A stretch of DNA of 64,000 nt, from NCBI GenBank assembly GCA_029266945.1, contig JARIED010000008.1:1-64000 (forward strand). The letters run 5' to 3'. Below the pieces are notes generated by a model that saw nothing but the letters and a program-made list of their open reading frames with translations, had not been told where the DNA came from and searched no databases. Each line of letters opens with the position of its first letter. The first letter of the stretch is position 1. The translations under genes were made by a program, and so were the position numbers. Origin of the DNA: Slackia sp. (lineage in GTDB: Bacteria > Actinomycetota > Coriobacteriia > Coriobacteriales > Eggerthellaceae). Positions 26,388 through 35,515 of the stretch are shown here, piece by piece.

Positions 26388-26681
26388 ATGCTCATTATGT
26401 TGGGAGTATTGACCGGAATCCTTGGATTCCTGCCCCTGTTCCTTTCGTTGAGACTATCTCGCCGTTCTACTTCCACTCAGGCTCTTACGGTTGGATTGTA
26501 CGGCCTTGCGGGCGTCGTCATTTCATTGGTCGTTTTGATTGCGAGCCTTCTTGCCTGTGCCATGCTTGCGCGTGACGGACTCGTTTCTTTCGTTATCGCC
26601 GAAGGCGTTGTCTTTCTAGGCAGCACCATCGTCTACTTCGTTTACAAAAACGCGCTCGCTAAGCGTAAGCGCGTCGAATAG
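26388..26681 (+). CDS. Small membrane protein heading the atp operon (AtpI-like position)
   Basis: 97 aa, ATG 26388; AAGGAGA lies 14 bases upstream, rather far. Three hydrophobic helices (about residues 2-20, 31-58, 64-85) and a basic tail KNALAKRKRVE. It precedes atpB by 23 bases, the place usually taken by atpI, whose product aids c-ring assembly or Mg2+ uptake, but sequence similarity to AtpI is not evident to me. The region before it (26236-26387) is AT-rich and probably carries the atp operon promoter. Confidence 0.6.
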   Translation: MLIMLGVLTGILGFLPLFLSLRLSRRSTSTQALTVGLYGLAGVVISLVVLIASLLACAMLARDGLVSFVIAEGVVFLGSTIVYFVYKNALAKRKRVE

Positions 26682-26704
26682 GGAACCATTAAGGAAGGAA
26701 TCTC

Positions 26705-27499
26705 ATGGGCGAAGCTCTTAATCAGTTCGTCTCAGAGGCCCAAGGCCTCGCGGCGCACTTCGAACCCCACACGGTGTTCAGCATCGGCGGCTGGGACGTC
26801 ACCCAGTATGTGGTCTGGCTGTTTATCGCGCTTGCGGTCACGTTCGCAGTCGTATTGATTTCCGCGAAAAAGCTGCAGCTCGTTCCCACCAACAAGTTCT
26901 TCAACACGGTGGAATACGGCTATGAGTTCGTGAACAAGAGCATTGCCGAAGATGTTATCGGCAATGGCTTCAAGCAGCATGTTCCCTTCTTGGCCACGAT
27001 GTTCTTCTTCATCTTGATTTGCAACATTCTTGGTTTGATTCCCGGCTTCAAAACCGCCACGGGCGCTATTTCTTGCACTTGGGCTCTTGCGGCTATTTCG
27101 TTCGTGTATTTCAACTATTACGGCTTGAAGAAATTCGGCTTTATCGGTTACTTCAAGAACCTTTGTCCGAGCGGCGTTCCCGGTCCCATGATTCCTGTCA
27201 TCTGGTTCCTGGAGCTGTTTTCTATGGTCATTCGCGTTCTTACGCTGGCCGTGCGACTTTACGGCAACATGCTCGCCGGCCACATGATGCTCGCCATTTT
27301 CGGCATCGCTACCACTTGCTTTATCCAGCAGGCACTGTTCGCAGGCTCTATGGATCTGATCGCGGGCTTGCCCTCCATCGCATGGTTCGTGCTCCTGGTC
27401 TTGATGTACGCCATGGAGTGCCTGGTCGCTTTCATCCAGGCATTCGTGTTCGCGATTCTCTCGGCGTCCTACATCAACACCGCCACCCATGCGCACTAA
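26705..27499 (+). CDS. atpB: ATP synthase Fo subunit a
   Basis: 264 aa, ATG 26705, RBS AAGGAAGGAA just upstream. Integral membrane stator subunit forming the proton half-channels. Five to six helices; the essential arginine lies in LAVRLYGNMLAGH (about residue 186). Conserved PFLATMFFFILICNILGLIPG earlier. Followed by a 137-base gap before atpE. Confidence 0.95.
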   Translation: MGEALNQFVSEAQGLAAHFEPHTVFSIGGWDVTQYVVWLFIALAVTFAVVLISAKKLQLVPTNKFFNTVEYGYEFVNKSIAEDVIGNGFKQHVPFLATMFFFILICNILGLIPGFKTATGAISCTWALAAISFVYFNYYGLKKFGFIGYFKNLCPSGVPGPMIPVIWFLELFSMVIRVLTLAVRLYGNMLAGHMMLAIFGIATTCFIQQALFAGSMDLIAGLPSIAWFVLLVLMYAMECLVAFIQAFVFAILSASYINTATHAH

Positions 27500-27589
27500 T
27501 ATCGGAGCGTAGGGCTACCGTCCGTCGCACGTTACGCGGCATTGAACTCGGTGTCGCAGCTGCACCTTTCAGCTGACAAATATAGGTAA

Positions 27590-27620
27590 GAAACCCCGAT
27601 TAGAAAAAGGCATGGGGTTC
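27590..27620 (+). promoter_or_regulatory. Hairpin ahead of the atpE ribosome binding site
   Basis: AACCCC and GGGGTT arms enclose an A-rich loop directly before AAAGGAGG (27624-27631) and the GTG start of atpE. The gap is otherwise empty. The position fits an element that raises c-subunit yield or protects a processed atpE mRNA; inferred from position only. Confidence 0.45.
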
Positions 27621-27636
27621 GACAAAGGAGGAAACT

Positions 27637-27855
27637 GTGGAAATCACTGTCGCACTCGCCGCACTGAAGGTCGTCGGCTACGGCCTGGCCGCTATCGGCC
27701 CTGGCATCGGCATTGGTATCGCTACCTACGGTCTGTGCGTCGCTGCTGCTCGCCAGCCTGAGATGAAGGGTCAGCTCATGGGCTACTTCTTCATCGGTGC
27801 CGCTATGTCCGAGGCTCTGGCACTGCTCGGCTTGGTTCTGTTCTTCATCGGTTAA
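27637..27855 (+). CDS. atpE: ATP synthase Fo subunit c
   Basis: 72 aa from a GTG at 27637 with a very strong RBS. Two helices joined by the polar loop ARQPEM. The ion-binding glutamate is E59 in AAMSEALALLG. The residues around it (Ala after Glu and no Gln/Ser/Thr ligand set in helix 1 or 2) do not match the Na+ signature of Ilyobacter-type c subunits, so H+ coupling is predicted. Confidence 0.95.
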   Translation: MEITVALAALKVVGYGLAAIGPGIGIGIATYGLCVAAARQPEMKGQLMGYFFIGAAMSEALALLGLVLFFIG

Positions 27856-27908
27856 TCGATTCGATTCACTGCATGATTTTCACGAGAGAAGAACAGGAGG
27901 CAAGCGAG

Positions 27909-28517
27909 TTGAAAGCGTACTCACCCAAGGCTGGAAAAATCGGCGCCGTGGTCGTTTCCGCGTCTGCAGCCGCTCTTTGCAGCCCCGCGTATGCATTCGC
28001 TTCTGAGGGCGGTGGCGTCGAGGCCATTCTGCCCAAGATGAATGAATTCATCCCCATGCTCGTCGCCTTCATTATTCTGTGGGTCGTTCTTGCGAAGTTC
28101 GGCTGGCCTGTGTTCGATCGCATGCTCGAGAAGCGCGCGAACACTATTCGCGATGATTTGAAGAATGCCGAAGACGCCCGCCTGGAAAGCGAGCGCTTGC
28201 TTGAAGAGTACAAGCAGCAGCTCGCCGAGGCCAAGGCCGAGGCTTCCCGCATCGTCGCCGACGCCAAGAAGACCGGCGAAGACGTGAAGGCCGATATCAC
28301 GGCTAAGGCGCACCAGGAAGCTGCCGACATGATCGATAAAGCCCACGCGGCTATCGAGGCTGAGAAGAAGGCCGCCGTTTCCGAGCTGCAGAGCTCTGTC
28401 GCCGACCTCTCGGTCGCCGTCGCTGGCAAGCTCATCGGCAATGACCTGTCTGACGAACAGCACCGTGCTATGATCAAGCGCTATGTCGAAGAGGCAGGTA
28501 GCTTCAATGCCAACTAA
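27909..28517 (+). CDS. atpF: ATP synthase Fo subunit b
   Basis: 202 aa if translated from the TTG at 27909, which is preceded by AGGAGG (27895-27900) at 8 bases; the in-frame ATG at 27873 has no RBS and would add 12 residues. Residues about 10-32 (IGAVVVSASAAALCSPAYAFA) look like a signal peptide ahead of the real membrane helix (MLVAFIILWVVLAKFGW), followed by the long charged coiled-coil stalk. The 3' end overlaps atpH by 11 bases. An N-terminal cleavable extension on b is unusual. Confidence 0.9.
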   Translation: MKAYSPKAGKIGAVVVSASAAALCSPAYAFASEGGGVEAILPKMNEFIPMLVAFIILWVVLAKFGWPVFDRMLEKRANTIRDDLKNAEDARLESERLLEEYKQQLAEAKAEASRIVADAKKTGEDVKADITAKAHQEAADMIDKAHAAIEAEKKAAVSELQSSVADLSVAVAGKLIGNDLSDEQHRAMIKRYVEEAGSFNAN

Positions 28518-29085
28518 CCGTCTGCTTGCAAAAGAAGAAGTCGCCACCTATGTGAACTTGCTTCTCGAGGCCGCCATGAATGAAGGTGGACAAGAGCGTG
28601 TTTTCGACGTGCGCGATCAGCTGGAAACCGTGCTTCGCATCTATCGCGGCAATGCCGATTTGCGAGACGCATTGGCCAATCCGGCGTATTCCCCTGAGCA
28701 GCGTGGACGTTTGGCCGCTAACGTGTTCGAGGGAGTAGACCCCTTGGTCAACAGCGTGATCGCCGTTATGGCGGAGCGTGGCAACCTCGGCAAGCTCTCT
28801 GCGGTGGTCTCTTCTTTCAACGAGACCTCTGAAGAGAAGCTGGGCGTTTGCGTCGTCGATGTGACCACGGTGGTCTCTCTCGACGACGAGCTTCGCACGG
28901 TCATCACCGACAGGCTTTCCAAGGATTTGGGCAAGAACGTCGTGTTGCGCGAGCATATCGACAAGTCCATCTTGGGCGGCATTATCATGAGTACCCACGG
29001 AAAACGCATCGACGCGAGCGTCGCCTCCCAATTGGAGCGAACTCGCAACGTGCTTACGGAATCTAACGATGGAGGTGAATGCTAG
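28507..29085 (+). CDS. atpH: ATP synthase F1 subunit delta
   Basis: 192 aa from ATG 28507 inside the end of atpF, RBS GAGGCAGG at about 28491-28498. OSCP/delta family: an N-terminal helical domain, then the conserved C-terminal pattern ([42 protein letters not shown]) that binds the b subunits. Joins F1 to the peripheral stalk. Its stop codon shares a base with the atpA start. Confidence 0.93.
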   Translation: MPTNRLLAKEEVATYVNLLLEAAMNEGGQERVFDVRDQLETVLRIYRGNADLRDALANPAYSPEQRGRLAANVFEGVDPLVNSVIAVMAERGNLGKLSAVVSSFNETSEEKLGVCVVDVTTVVSLDDELRTVITDRLSKDLGKNVVLREHIDKSILGGIIMSTHGKRIDASVASQLERTRNVLTESNDGGEC

Positions 29086-30644
29086 TGACAGAAATCACCG
29101 CAAAGTCTATCGACGAAGCATTGCGCAAGCAGCTGGAGTCGCTCGAAACCAGTGTCGATGCCCGTGAGGTCGGTACGGTCGTCCAGGTCGGCGACGGTAT
29201 CGCTCGCGTCGATGGGTTGAAGGGCGCCATGGCAGGCGAGCTTCTGGAATTCCTCGGTGAGGGCGGCAAGACCGTGTACGGTTTGGCTCAGAACCTCGAG
29301 GAAGACGAAGTCGGCGCCGTGCTCCTCGGCGATGTCACCGCAATTCGAGAAAACGATCAGGTTCGTACTACCGGCAAGATCATGGAGGTGCCTTCGGGCA
29401 AGGGTCTGCTCGGTCGTGTCGTGAACCCGCTGGGCATGCCGATCGATGGCAAAGGTCCGATCAAGGCCGAGGGCACGCGCCCCGTCGAGTTCAAGGCCCC
29501 TGGCGTCATCAGCCGCAAGCCCGTTCATGAGCCCATGCAGACCGGCATCATCGCCGTCGACGCCATGGTGCCCATCGGACGCGGTCAGCGCGAGCTGATT
29601 ATCGGCGACCGCCAGACTGGCAAGACCGCTATCGCGATCGACGCCATCATCAACCAGAAGAACACCGACATCATCTGCATCTACGTCGCCGTCGGCCAGA
29701 AGGCTTCCACGGTGGCGGGCGTTATGGAAACGCTCGAGAAACACGGCGTCATGGACAAGACCATCATCGTCGCTGCGAACGCTTCCGATAGCGCCCCGCT
29801 GCAGTACATCGCTCCGATGGCCGGTGCCGCAATGGGCGAGTACTTCGTCTACACCGGCGAAGACGGACAGCCCGCAGGCCCCGAGAACCACGGCCGCCAC
29901 GTGCTGATCATTTACGACGACCTGTCCAAGCAGGCTGTCGCATACCGTCAGATGTCTTTGACCCTGCGTCGTCCGCCGGGACGCGAGGCTTACCCCGGCG
30001 ACATCTTCTATCTGCACTCTCGTCTGCTCGAGCGCGCAGTGAAGATGTCCGACGAATACGGTTGCGGCTCCATGACGGCCCTGCCGATCATCGAAACGCA
30101 GGCAGGCGACGTTTCGGCTTATATTCCGACCAACGTCATCTCTATTACCGACGGTCAGATCTTCCTGGTCACGGACCTGTTCTACCAGGGACAGCGTCCT
30201 GCGATCGATGTCGGCATCTCGGTTTCCCGAGTCGGCGGCTCTGCGCAGACCAAGGCCGTTAAGTCCGTTTCCGGTACGCTGCGTCTCGACCTTGCCGCTT
30301 ATCGTGAGCTCCAGGCGTTCACCCAGTTCGGTTCCGACCTGGACAAATCCACGCAGGACCAGCTCAATCGCGGTGCCCGTATGACGGAGCTGCTCAAGCA
30401 GAACCGTTACAACCCGTTGGCGTTCGAGGAAGAGGCCGTTGCCGTCTACTGCGGCGGTAAAGGCTTCCTGGACGATATCGACGTCAAAGACGTCGTTCGT
30501 TTCCGCGACGAGCTCATCGTCTACCTGCGCGCGAGCCATGCAGACGTGCTGAAGAAGATCCGCGAGGATGCGAAATTCACGCCTGAAAGCGAAGAGGGCC
30601 TCAAAGCGGCCATCGACGCCTTCAAGAAGCAATTCGCGGCGTAA
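29085..30644 (+). CDS. atpA: ATP synthase F1 subunit alpha
   Basis: 519 aa from the GTG at 29085; GGAGGTG at 29071-29077 is correctly spaced for it and too close for the ATG at 29079. Non-catalytic nucleotide-binding subunit. P-loop [13 protein letters not shown] (about residue 169), the sequence [14 protein letters not shown] with the arginine finger region, and full family length. Starts one base into the atpH stop. Confidence 0.97.
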   Translation: MTEITAKSIDEALRKQLESLETSVDAREVGTVVQVGDGIARVDGLKGAMAGELLEFLGEGGKTVYGLAQNLEEDEVGAVLLGDVTAIRENDQVRTTGKIMEVPSGKGLLGRVVNPLGMPIDGKGPIKAEGTRPVEFKAPGVISRKPVHEPMQTGIIAVDAMVPIGRGQRELIIGDRQTGKTAIAIDAIINQKNTDIICIYVAVGQKASTVAGVMETLEKHGVMDKTIIVAANASDSAPLQYIAPMAGAAMGEYFVYTGEDGQPAGPENHGRHVLIIYDDLSKQAVAYRQMSLTLRRPPGREAYPGDIFYLHSRLLERAVKMSDEYGCGSMTALPIIETQAGDVSAYIPTNVISITDGQIFLVTDLFYQGQRPAIDVGISVSRVGGSAQTKAVKSVSGTLRLDLAAYRELQAFTQFGSDLDKSTQDQLNRGARMTELLKQNRYNPLAFEEEAVAVYCGGKGFLDDIDVKDVVRFRDELIVYLRASHADVLKKIREDAKFTPESEEGLKAAIDAFKKQFAA

Positions 30645-30658
30645 AGGAAGGCCTGAAT

Positions 30659-31558
30659 ATGCCTAACCTGCACGACATTGAAAAGCGTATCAAGTCGGTC
30701 TCTTCGACCAAGCAGATCACGCGTACCATGGAGATGGTCGCAGGCGCCAAGGTGAAATACGCCACCGAGCGTATCGCCGTTGCGACGCCTTATGCCGAAT
30801 CCATGACCGAGATGCTGCAAGGCGTCGCCGCACGCGTGCAGGCCAGCGAGAGCCCCTTGCTGGAAAAGCGTTCGGATGTGAAGCGCATGCTGGTTGTGGC
30901 CGTGGTCTCCGACCGCGGCCTCGCCGGCGGCTTCAACTCCAACGTCCTGCGTACGGTCGAGAAGCTGATCCGCGCGAAAAAGGCGCAGGGTGTCGAGGTC
31001 GATGTTATCGCCTGCGGCAAGAAGGCTATTGGATTTTTCAAGTACCGCAAGATCGAACCGGTGCTTGATTTCAAGGATCTTTCTGCCGACCCTACGCTCG
31101 AAGAGGCGAATGCCATCGCCGATTACGCTGTCAAAGCGTATGAAGAAGGCAGTATCGACGAGGTGGTGCTGGTGTACAACCACGCGAAGAACGCCGCCGA
31201 ACAGGTGCTTCGAGAGGAAGTCATCCTGCCTGTCGATACGCAAGCTGTCATGGCTGCTGCCGCCGATCCGGCGGAAGCAGCAACCGATTCCGTTCCTGCC
31301 GGCCTCGAGTTCGAGCCCGATCCGGCCGAAGTGCTGGCACGTCTGCTGCCCGCATACCTGCGCACATCGATCTACCATGCGTTGATCGATTCCGCCGCAG
31401 GCGAGCAGTCCGCACGCCGCTCCGCAATGCACTCGGCCACCGAGAACGCGAACGAGATGGTGGAAACGCTGTCGAGGTTGTATAACCGTGTACGTCAAGG
31501 TGCCATCACCACTGAGATCTCCGAGATCGTGGGTGGCGCTGCAGCTTTGGAGGATTAA
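30659..31558 (+). CDS. atpG: ATP synthase F1 subunit gamma
   Basis: 299 aa, ATG 30659, RBS AAAGGAAGG. Central rotor shaft. N-terminal helix DIEKRIKSVSSTKQITRTMEMVAGAK and C-terminal helix SARRSAMHSATENANEMVETL are the coiled-coil pair; SDRGLAGGFNSNV lies in the globular part. Slightly longer than E. coli because of an Ala-rich insertion (about residues 195-215). One base separates its stop from the atpD ATG region (adjacent). Confidence 0.96.
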   Translation: MPNLHDIEKRIKSVSSTKQITRTMEMVAGAKVKYATERIAVATPYAESMTEMLQGVAARVQASESPLLEKRSDVKRMLVVAVVSDRGLAGGFNSNVLRTVEKLIRAKKAQGVEVDVIACGKKAIGFFKYRKIEPVLDFKDLSADPTLEEANAIADYAVKAYEEGSIDEVVLVYNHAKNAAEQVLREEVILPVDTQAVMAAAADPAEAATDSVPAGLEFEPDPAEVLARLLPAYLRTSIYHALIDSAAGEQSARRSAMHSATENANEMVETLSRLYNRVRQGAITTEISEIVGGAAALED

Positions 31559-33016
<1,458 letters not shown>

Positions 33017-33019
33017 GAT

Positions 33020-33283
33020 ATGGCGAAGTTCACCTGCGATATCGCGACGCCCGTAGCGAAGTGCTACACCGGCGAAGTCCACTATGTCTCGGTGCCTGGC
33101 ACCGAGGGGGAGATGGGCTTCCTGTCGGGCCATGTGCCCCTGGTCTCCACGCTGAGCGACGGTGTCGTTCGCATTCAGGAAGACGAGGGCGGCTCGTTCA
33201 AGGAGTTCGCCGTCGAGGGTGGCTACGTGCAGGTTAGCGGCACGAAGGTCATCATCTTGGCCGACAAGGCCGAACAGCGCTAA
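33020..33283 (+). CDS. atpC: ATP synthase F1 subunit epsilon, short form
   Basis: 87 aa, ATG 33020, 3 bases after atpD. Only the N-terminal beta-sandwich domain is present (PVAKCYTGEVHYVSVPGTEGEMGFLSGHVPLVSTL ... VEGGYVQVSGTKVIILADKAE split across the domain). The C-terminal two-helix domain of typical 130-140 aa epsilon subunits, which inhibits ATP hydrolysis, is absent; the stop is followed directly by a strong terminator with no sign of a frameshifted remainder. End of the operon. Confidence 0.93.
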   Translation: MAKFTCDIATPVAKCYTGEVHYVSVPGTEGEMGFLSGHVPLVSTLSDGVVRIQEDEGGSFKEFAVEGGYVQVSGTKVIILADKAEQR

Positions 33284-33593
33284 GCATCGCGCTCGTGTTT
33301 ACGAAGGCGGTCCCGCAAGGGGCCGCCTTTTTCGTGCGCGCGTTCCGGCTGAAACGTCATGGATCGAAGTGCAGGATGCCCGATGGTCGATCCGATGCGC
33401 CTGGAATATGGCGGGTTTTCGATGCGAAGGCGAAATCATCGCTTCGAAGTTTATCTTGAAACGCTGTCGTGGTATGTTTTACCGGTTCGTCGAGAGGGGC
33501 CGCCTTGGCGGCATGAAGCCCGCCCGACCGCAGCGTGGTTTCGGACGCCGGCTCATCGACGCTTATATGGATGACCACACTCAGGAGATATGC
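33284..33593 (+). other. 310-base gap between atpC and the SLH protein gene
   Basis: After the atp terminator the region holds a GCCGCC-TT-GGCGGC stem (about 33500-33514) in what is probably the leader of the next gene, and an AT-richer stretch at 33450-33485 that may carry its promoter. No known riboswitch is recognised and no further gene is supported. Confidence 0.4.
33304..33332 (+). terminator. Terminator of the atp operon
   Basis: Stem of 9 GC-rich pairs (GGCGGTCCC 33306-33314, GGGGCCGCC 33319-33327) plus flanking A-T pairs, GCAA loop, five T. Confidence 0.9.
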
Positions 33594-35234
33594 ATGAAGA
33601 CCAGCAATAAAGTCATCGCGACGGGCACGTCGGTCGCCCTTGCGCTCACTATGACGCCGGCCGTGGCGCTTGCTGACGAGCCTGCGGCCCAGGACGCCCC
33701 TGCGATCGAGGTCGCTGCCGACGATGCTTCGGCAGCGGTCGATTCCTTCGATTTGATGCCTGCAGAAGGCTACGACAAGGCCGACTTCTACAGCGAGGCC
33801 GCAGAGGACGAAGTGGAGCTCATGTCCGATTCGACGCGCGCAGCCAGCGTGTATCCGATGAAGATTTCGAAGGACATGCTGTACTTCGGCGCTTTCGAAG
33901 GCGGAACCTATGACCGAACCTTCAGCTGGGGCGACGGCTACCATGCGCTCGGCTTCTACCAGTTCGACCATCGATACGGCCTGCAGAACTTCCTGATCGC
34001 CTGCTACAACTACAATCCCGAGAAATACGCGATGTTCAAGCAGTTCCGCACTGTTCCGGCTGCCGAATTCAAGGCCGCTAACGCCGTCCGTCAGAAGAAC
34101 GAAGAAGGTGTCGAGGAGTTCACCGAGCTCGGCAAGGCGCTTAATGAGGCGTGGGTGGCCGCCGCGCATGCCGACGGCGAAGGTGTGAGCATTGCGAACA
34201 GCGAGTTCGCCCGCTTGCAGGACGGCTGGGCTTACGAGAGCTACTACATGCCCGCCGAGCGCTATCTGGCAACCTGCGGCATCGACATCTCCGACCGCAA
34301 CGACGCGGTGAAGGGCCTGTGCTGGGGCATGTCGAACCTGTTCGGCACGTCCGGCTGGCGTAAGTTCGTCGGCGGCATCTCCGACGGCTACGACTGGGAC
34401 GGCATCTATCATTACCTGAGCGAGCAGTACGTGTGGCCGGGTGCGGGCCTGACCGACGACATGTCCGATACGCAGTTCGTCAGCGTGCTGTGCGACTACG
34501 TGGTCGAGAACGTCGCTGTGTTCTACAAGGGCCAGCCGCAATATCATCAGGGTTGGCAGAATCGCTACAAGCGCGAGAAGGCCCAGTGCCTGGCCATCAT
34601 CGAGCGCACGGGCGACACGCACAAGCCTAGCCCCGAGCCTGAGCCCGAACCCGAGCCGGCGCCGGATTCCAATACGTGGTACGAGCCCTATATCAAGGAG
34701 GCAAAGCGCCTCGGTCTGATGCAGGGCTATCCCAACGGTGATTTCAGGCCCGAAGAGGCTGTGACGCGCGCTCAGGTTGCCATGGTGCTCTGCCGTGCGA
34801 GCGGCGTCGATACTGGATCGCGTCCGGATAACAAGACCCCGTGGGTCGATGTGCTCGATGGCGCGTGGTACACCGAGGCCATGAATTGGGCTTATCGCAA
34901 GGGGATTTTCACGGGCGATACCGGCGCGACCTCTACGGTGCGCCCTGATGACACGATCACGCGCGAAGAGATGGCTAAGGTCGTGGCGACATACATGAAG
35001 AAGTTCTGCGGAGCGGATGTCGATGCTTCCGGTTTGGGGTGGCCGAACGGCACGTCCAATACGCACGACCTCGATAAGCTTTCTTCGTGGGCCGTTCCGT
35101 ATTTCAAGTGGCTCGCCAATGAAGGCATCATGGGCGGTATTGCCAACAAGGACGGCTCCGTTTCGCTCGACCCCCAGGGCACCGCGACGCGCGCCATGTT
35201 CTGCAAGGTGGCCGTCGACGTCGTCAAGTGGTAG
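33594..35234 (+). CDS. Secreted putative muralytic enzyme with three SLH domains
   Basis: 546 aa from ATG 33594 (RBS AGGAGAT). A Sec signal peptide (cleavage after about VALA, residue 27), an acidic spacer, then a domain at about residues 90-340 with FGAFEGGTYD, GYHALGFYQFDHRYGLQNFL and DGWAYESYYMPAERYL; I associate this pattern with the lysozyme-like domain found in proteins labelled VgrG-related, but this is from memory. A PEPEPEPEPAP linker leads to three SLH modules (about 365-410, 425-475, 485-546), which anchor proteins to pyruvylated wall polymers. It likely remodels peptidoglycan at the surface; enzymatic activity unproven. Confidence 0.75.
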   Translation: MKTSNKVIATGTSVALALTMTPAVALADEPAAQDAPAIEVAADDASAAVDSFDLMPAEGYDKADFYSEAAEDEVELMSDSTRAASVYPMKISKDMLYFGAFEGGTYDRTFSWGDGYHALGFYQFDHRYGLQNFLIACYNYNPEKYAMFKQFRTVPAAEFKAANAVRQKNEEGVEEFTELGKALNEAWVAAAHADGEGVSIANSEFARLQDGWAYESYYMPAERYLATCGIDISDRNDAVKGLCWGMSNLFGTSGWRKFVGGISDGYDWDGIYHYLSEQYVWPGAGLTDDMSDTQFVSVLCDYVVENVAVFYKGQPQYHQGWQNRYKREKAQCLAIIERTGDTHKPSPEPEPEPEPAPDSNTWYEPYIKEAKRLGLMQGYPNGDFRPEEAVTRAQVAMVLCRASGVDTGSRPDNKTPWVDVLDGAWYTEAMNWAYRKGIFTGDTGATSTVRPDDTITREEMAKVVATYMKKFCGADVDASGLGWPNGTSNTHDLDKLSSWAVPYFKWLANEGIMGGIANKDGSVSLDPQGTATRAMFCKVAVDVVKW

Positions 35235-35271
35235 AAAACATTTGTGGCGTAATGCGCTAAAGATGAAAGCA

Positions 35272-35303
35272 AAGGACGGCCGCCTTGAAGGGCGGCCGTC
35301 CTT
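35272..35303 (+). terminator. Terminator-like hairpin after the SLH gene
   Basis: Perfect 13-bp stem (35272-35284 with 35291-35303), 6-base loop, no long T run. Confidence 0.75.
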
Positions 35304-35397
35304 GCGTATACGGGCGGTCTTGCGACGTCGTGGTTGAATGCGCAGCATCTTTTTACGAGACCCCGCCGTGCGAACGTATCGGAAACGCCCGCCACGC

Positions 35398-35435
35398 TGC
35401 CTGCGGACGATCCTGCGTTTCGGGGTCCGCAGGCA
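35398..35435. repeat. 11-bp perfect inverted repeat
   Basis: TGCCTGCGGAC (35398-35408) and GTCCGCAGGCA (35425-35435), ending 2 bases before the next terminator stem. Both lie between convergent genes. Confidence 0.6.
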
Positions 35436-35437
35436 AG

Positions 35438-35471
35438 AAAAGAGCCGCCCAAGGAGGGGACGGCTCTTTTT
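35438..35471. terminator. Bidirectional terminator between the SLH gene and the YfcC gene
   Basis: AAAAGAGCCG / CGGCTCTTTT stem with a 13-base loop and T run on + (A run gives T on -). It sits 45 bases past the end of the - strand transporter gene. Confidence 0.85.
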
Positions 35472-35515
35472 GAGAAATATTGGCGACCCGCCGTTAAAGG
35501 CGAATGGTTGTCGTG

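Noticed and set aside
27873-27908. ATG start for atpF at 27873
   Set aside because: No RBS in front of it; AGGAGG at 27895-27900 points to the TTG at 27909. Kept only as an alternative.
33490-33593. c-di-AMP (ydaO-type) riboswitch before the SLH wall enzyme
   Set aside because: Such riboswitches often control wall hydrolases in Actinobacteria, but the conserved core is not recognisable here.
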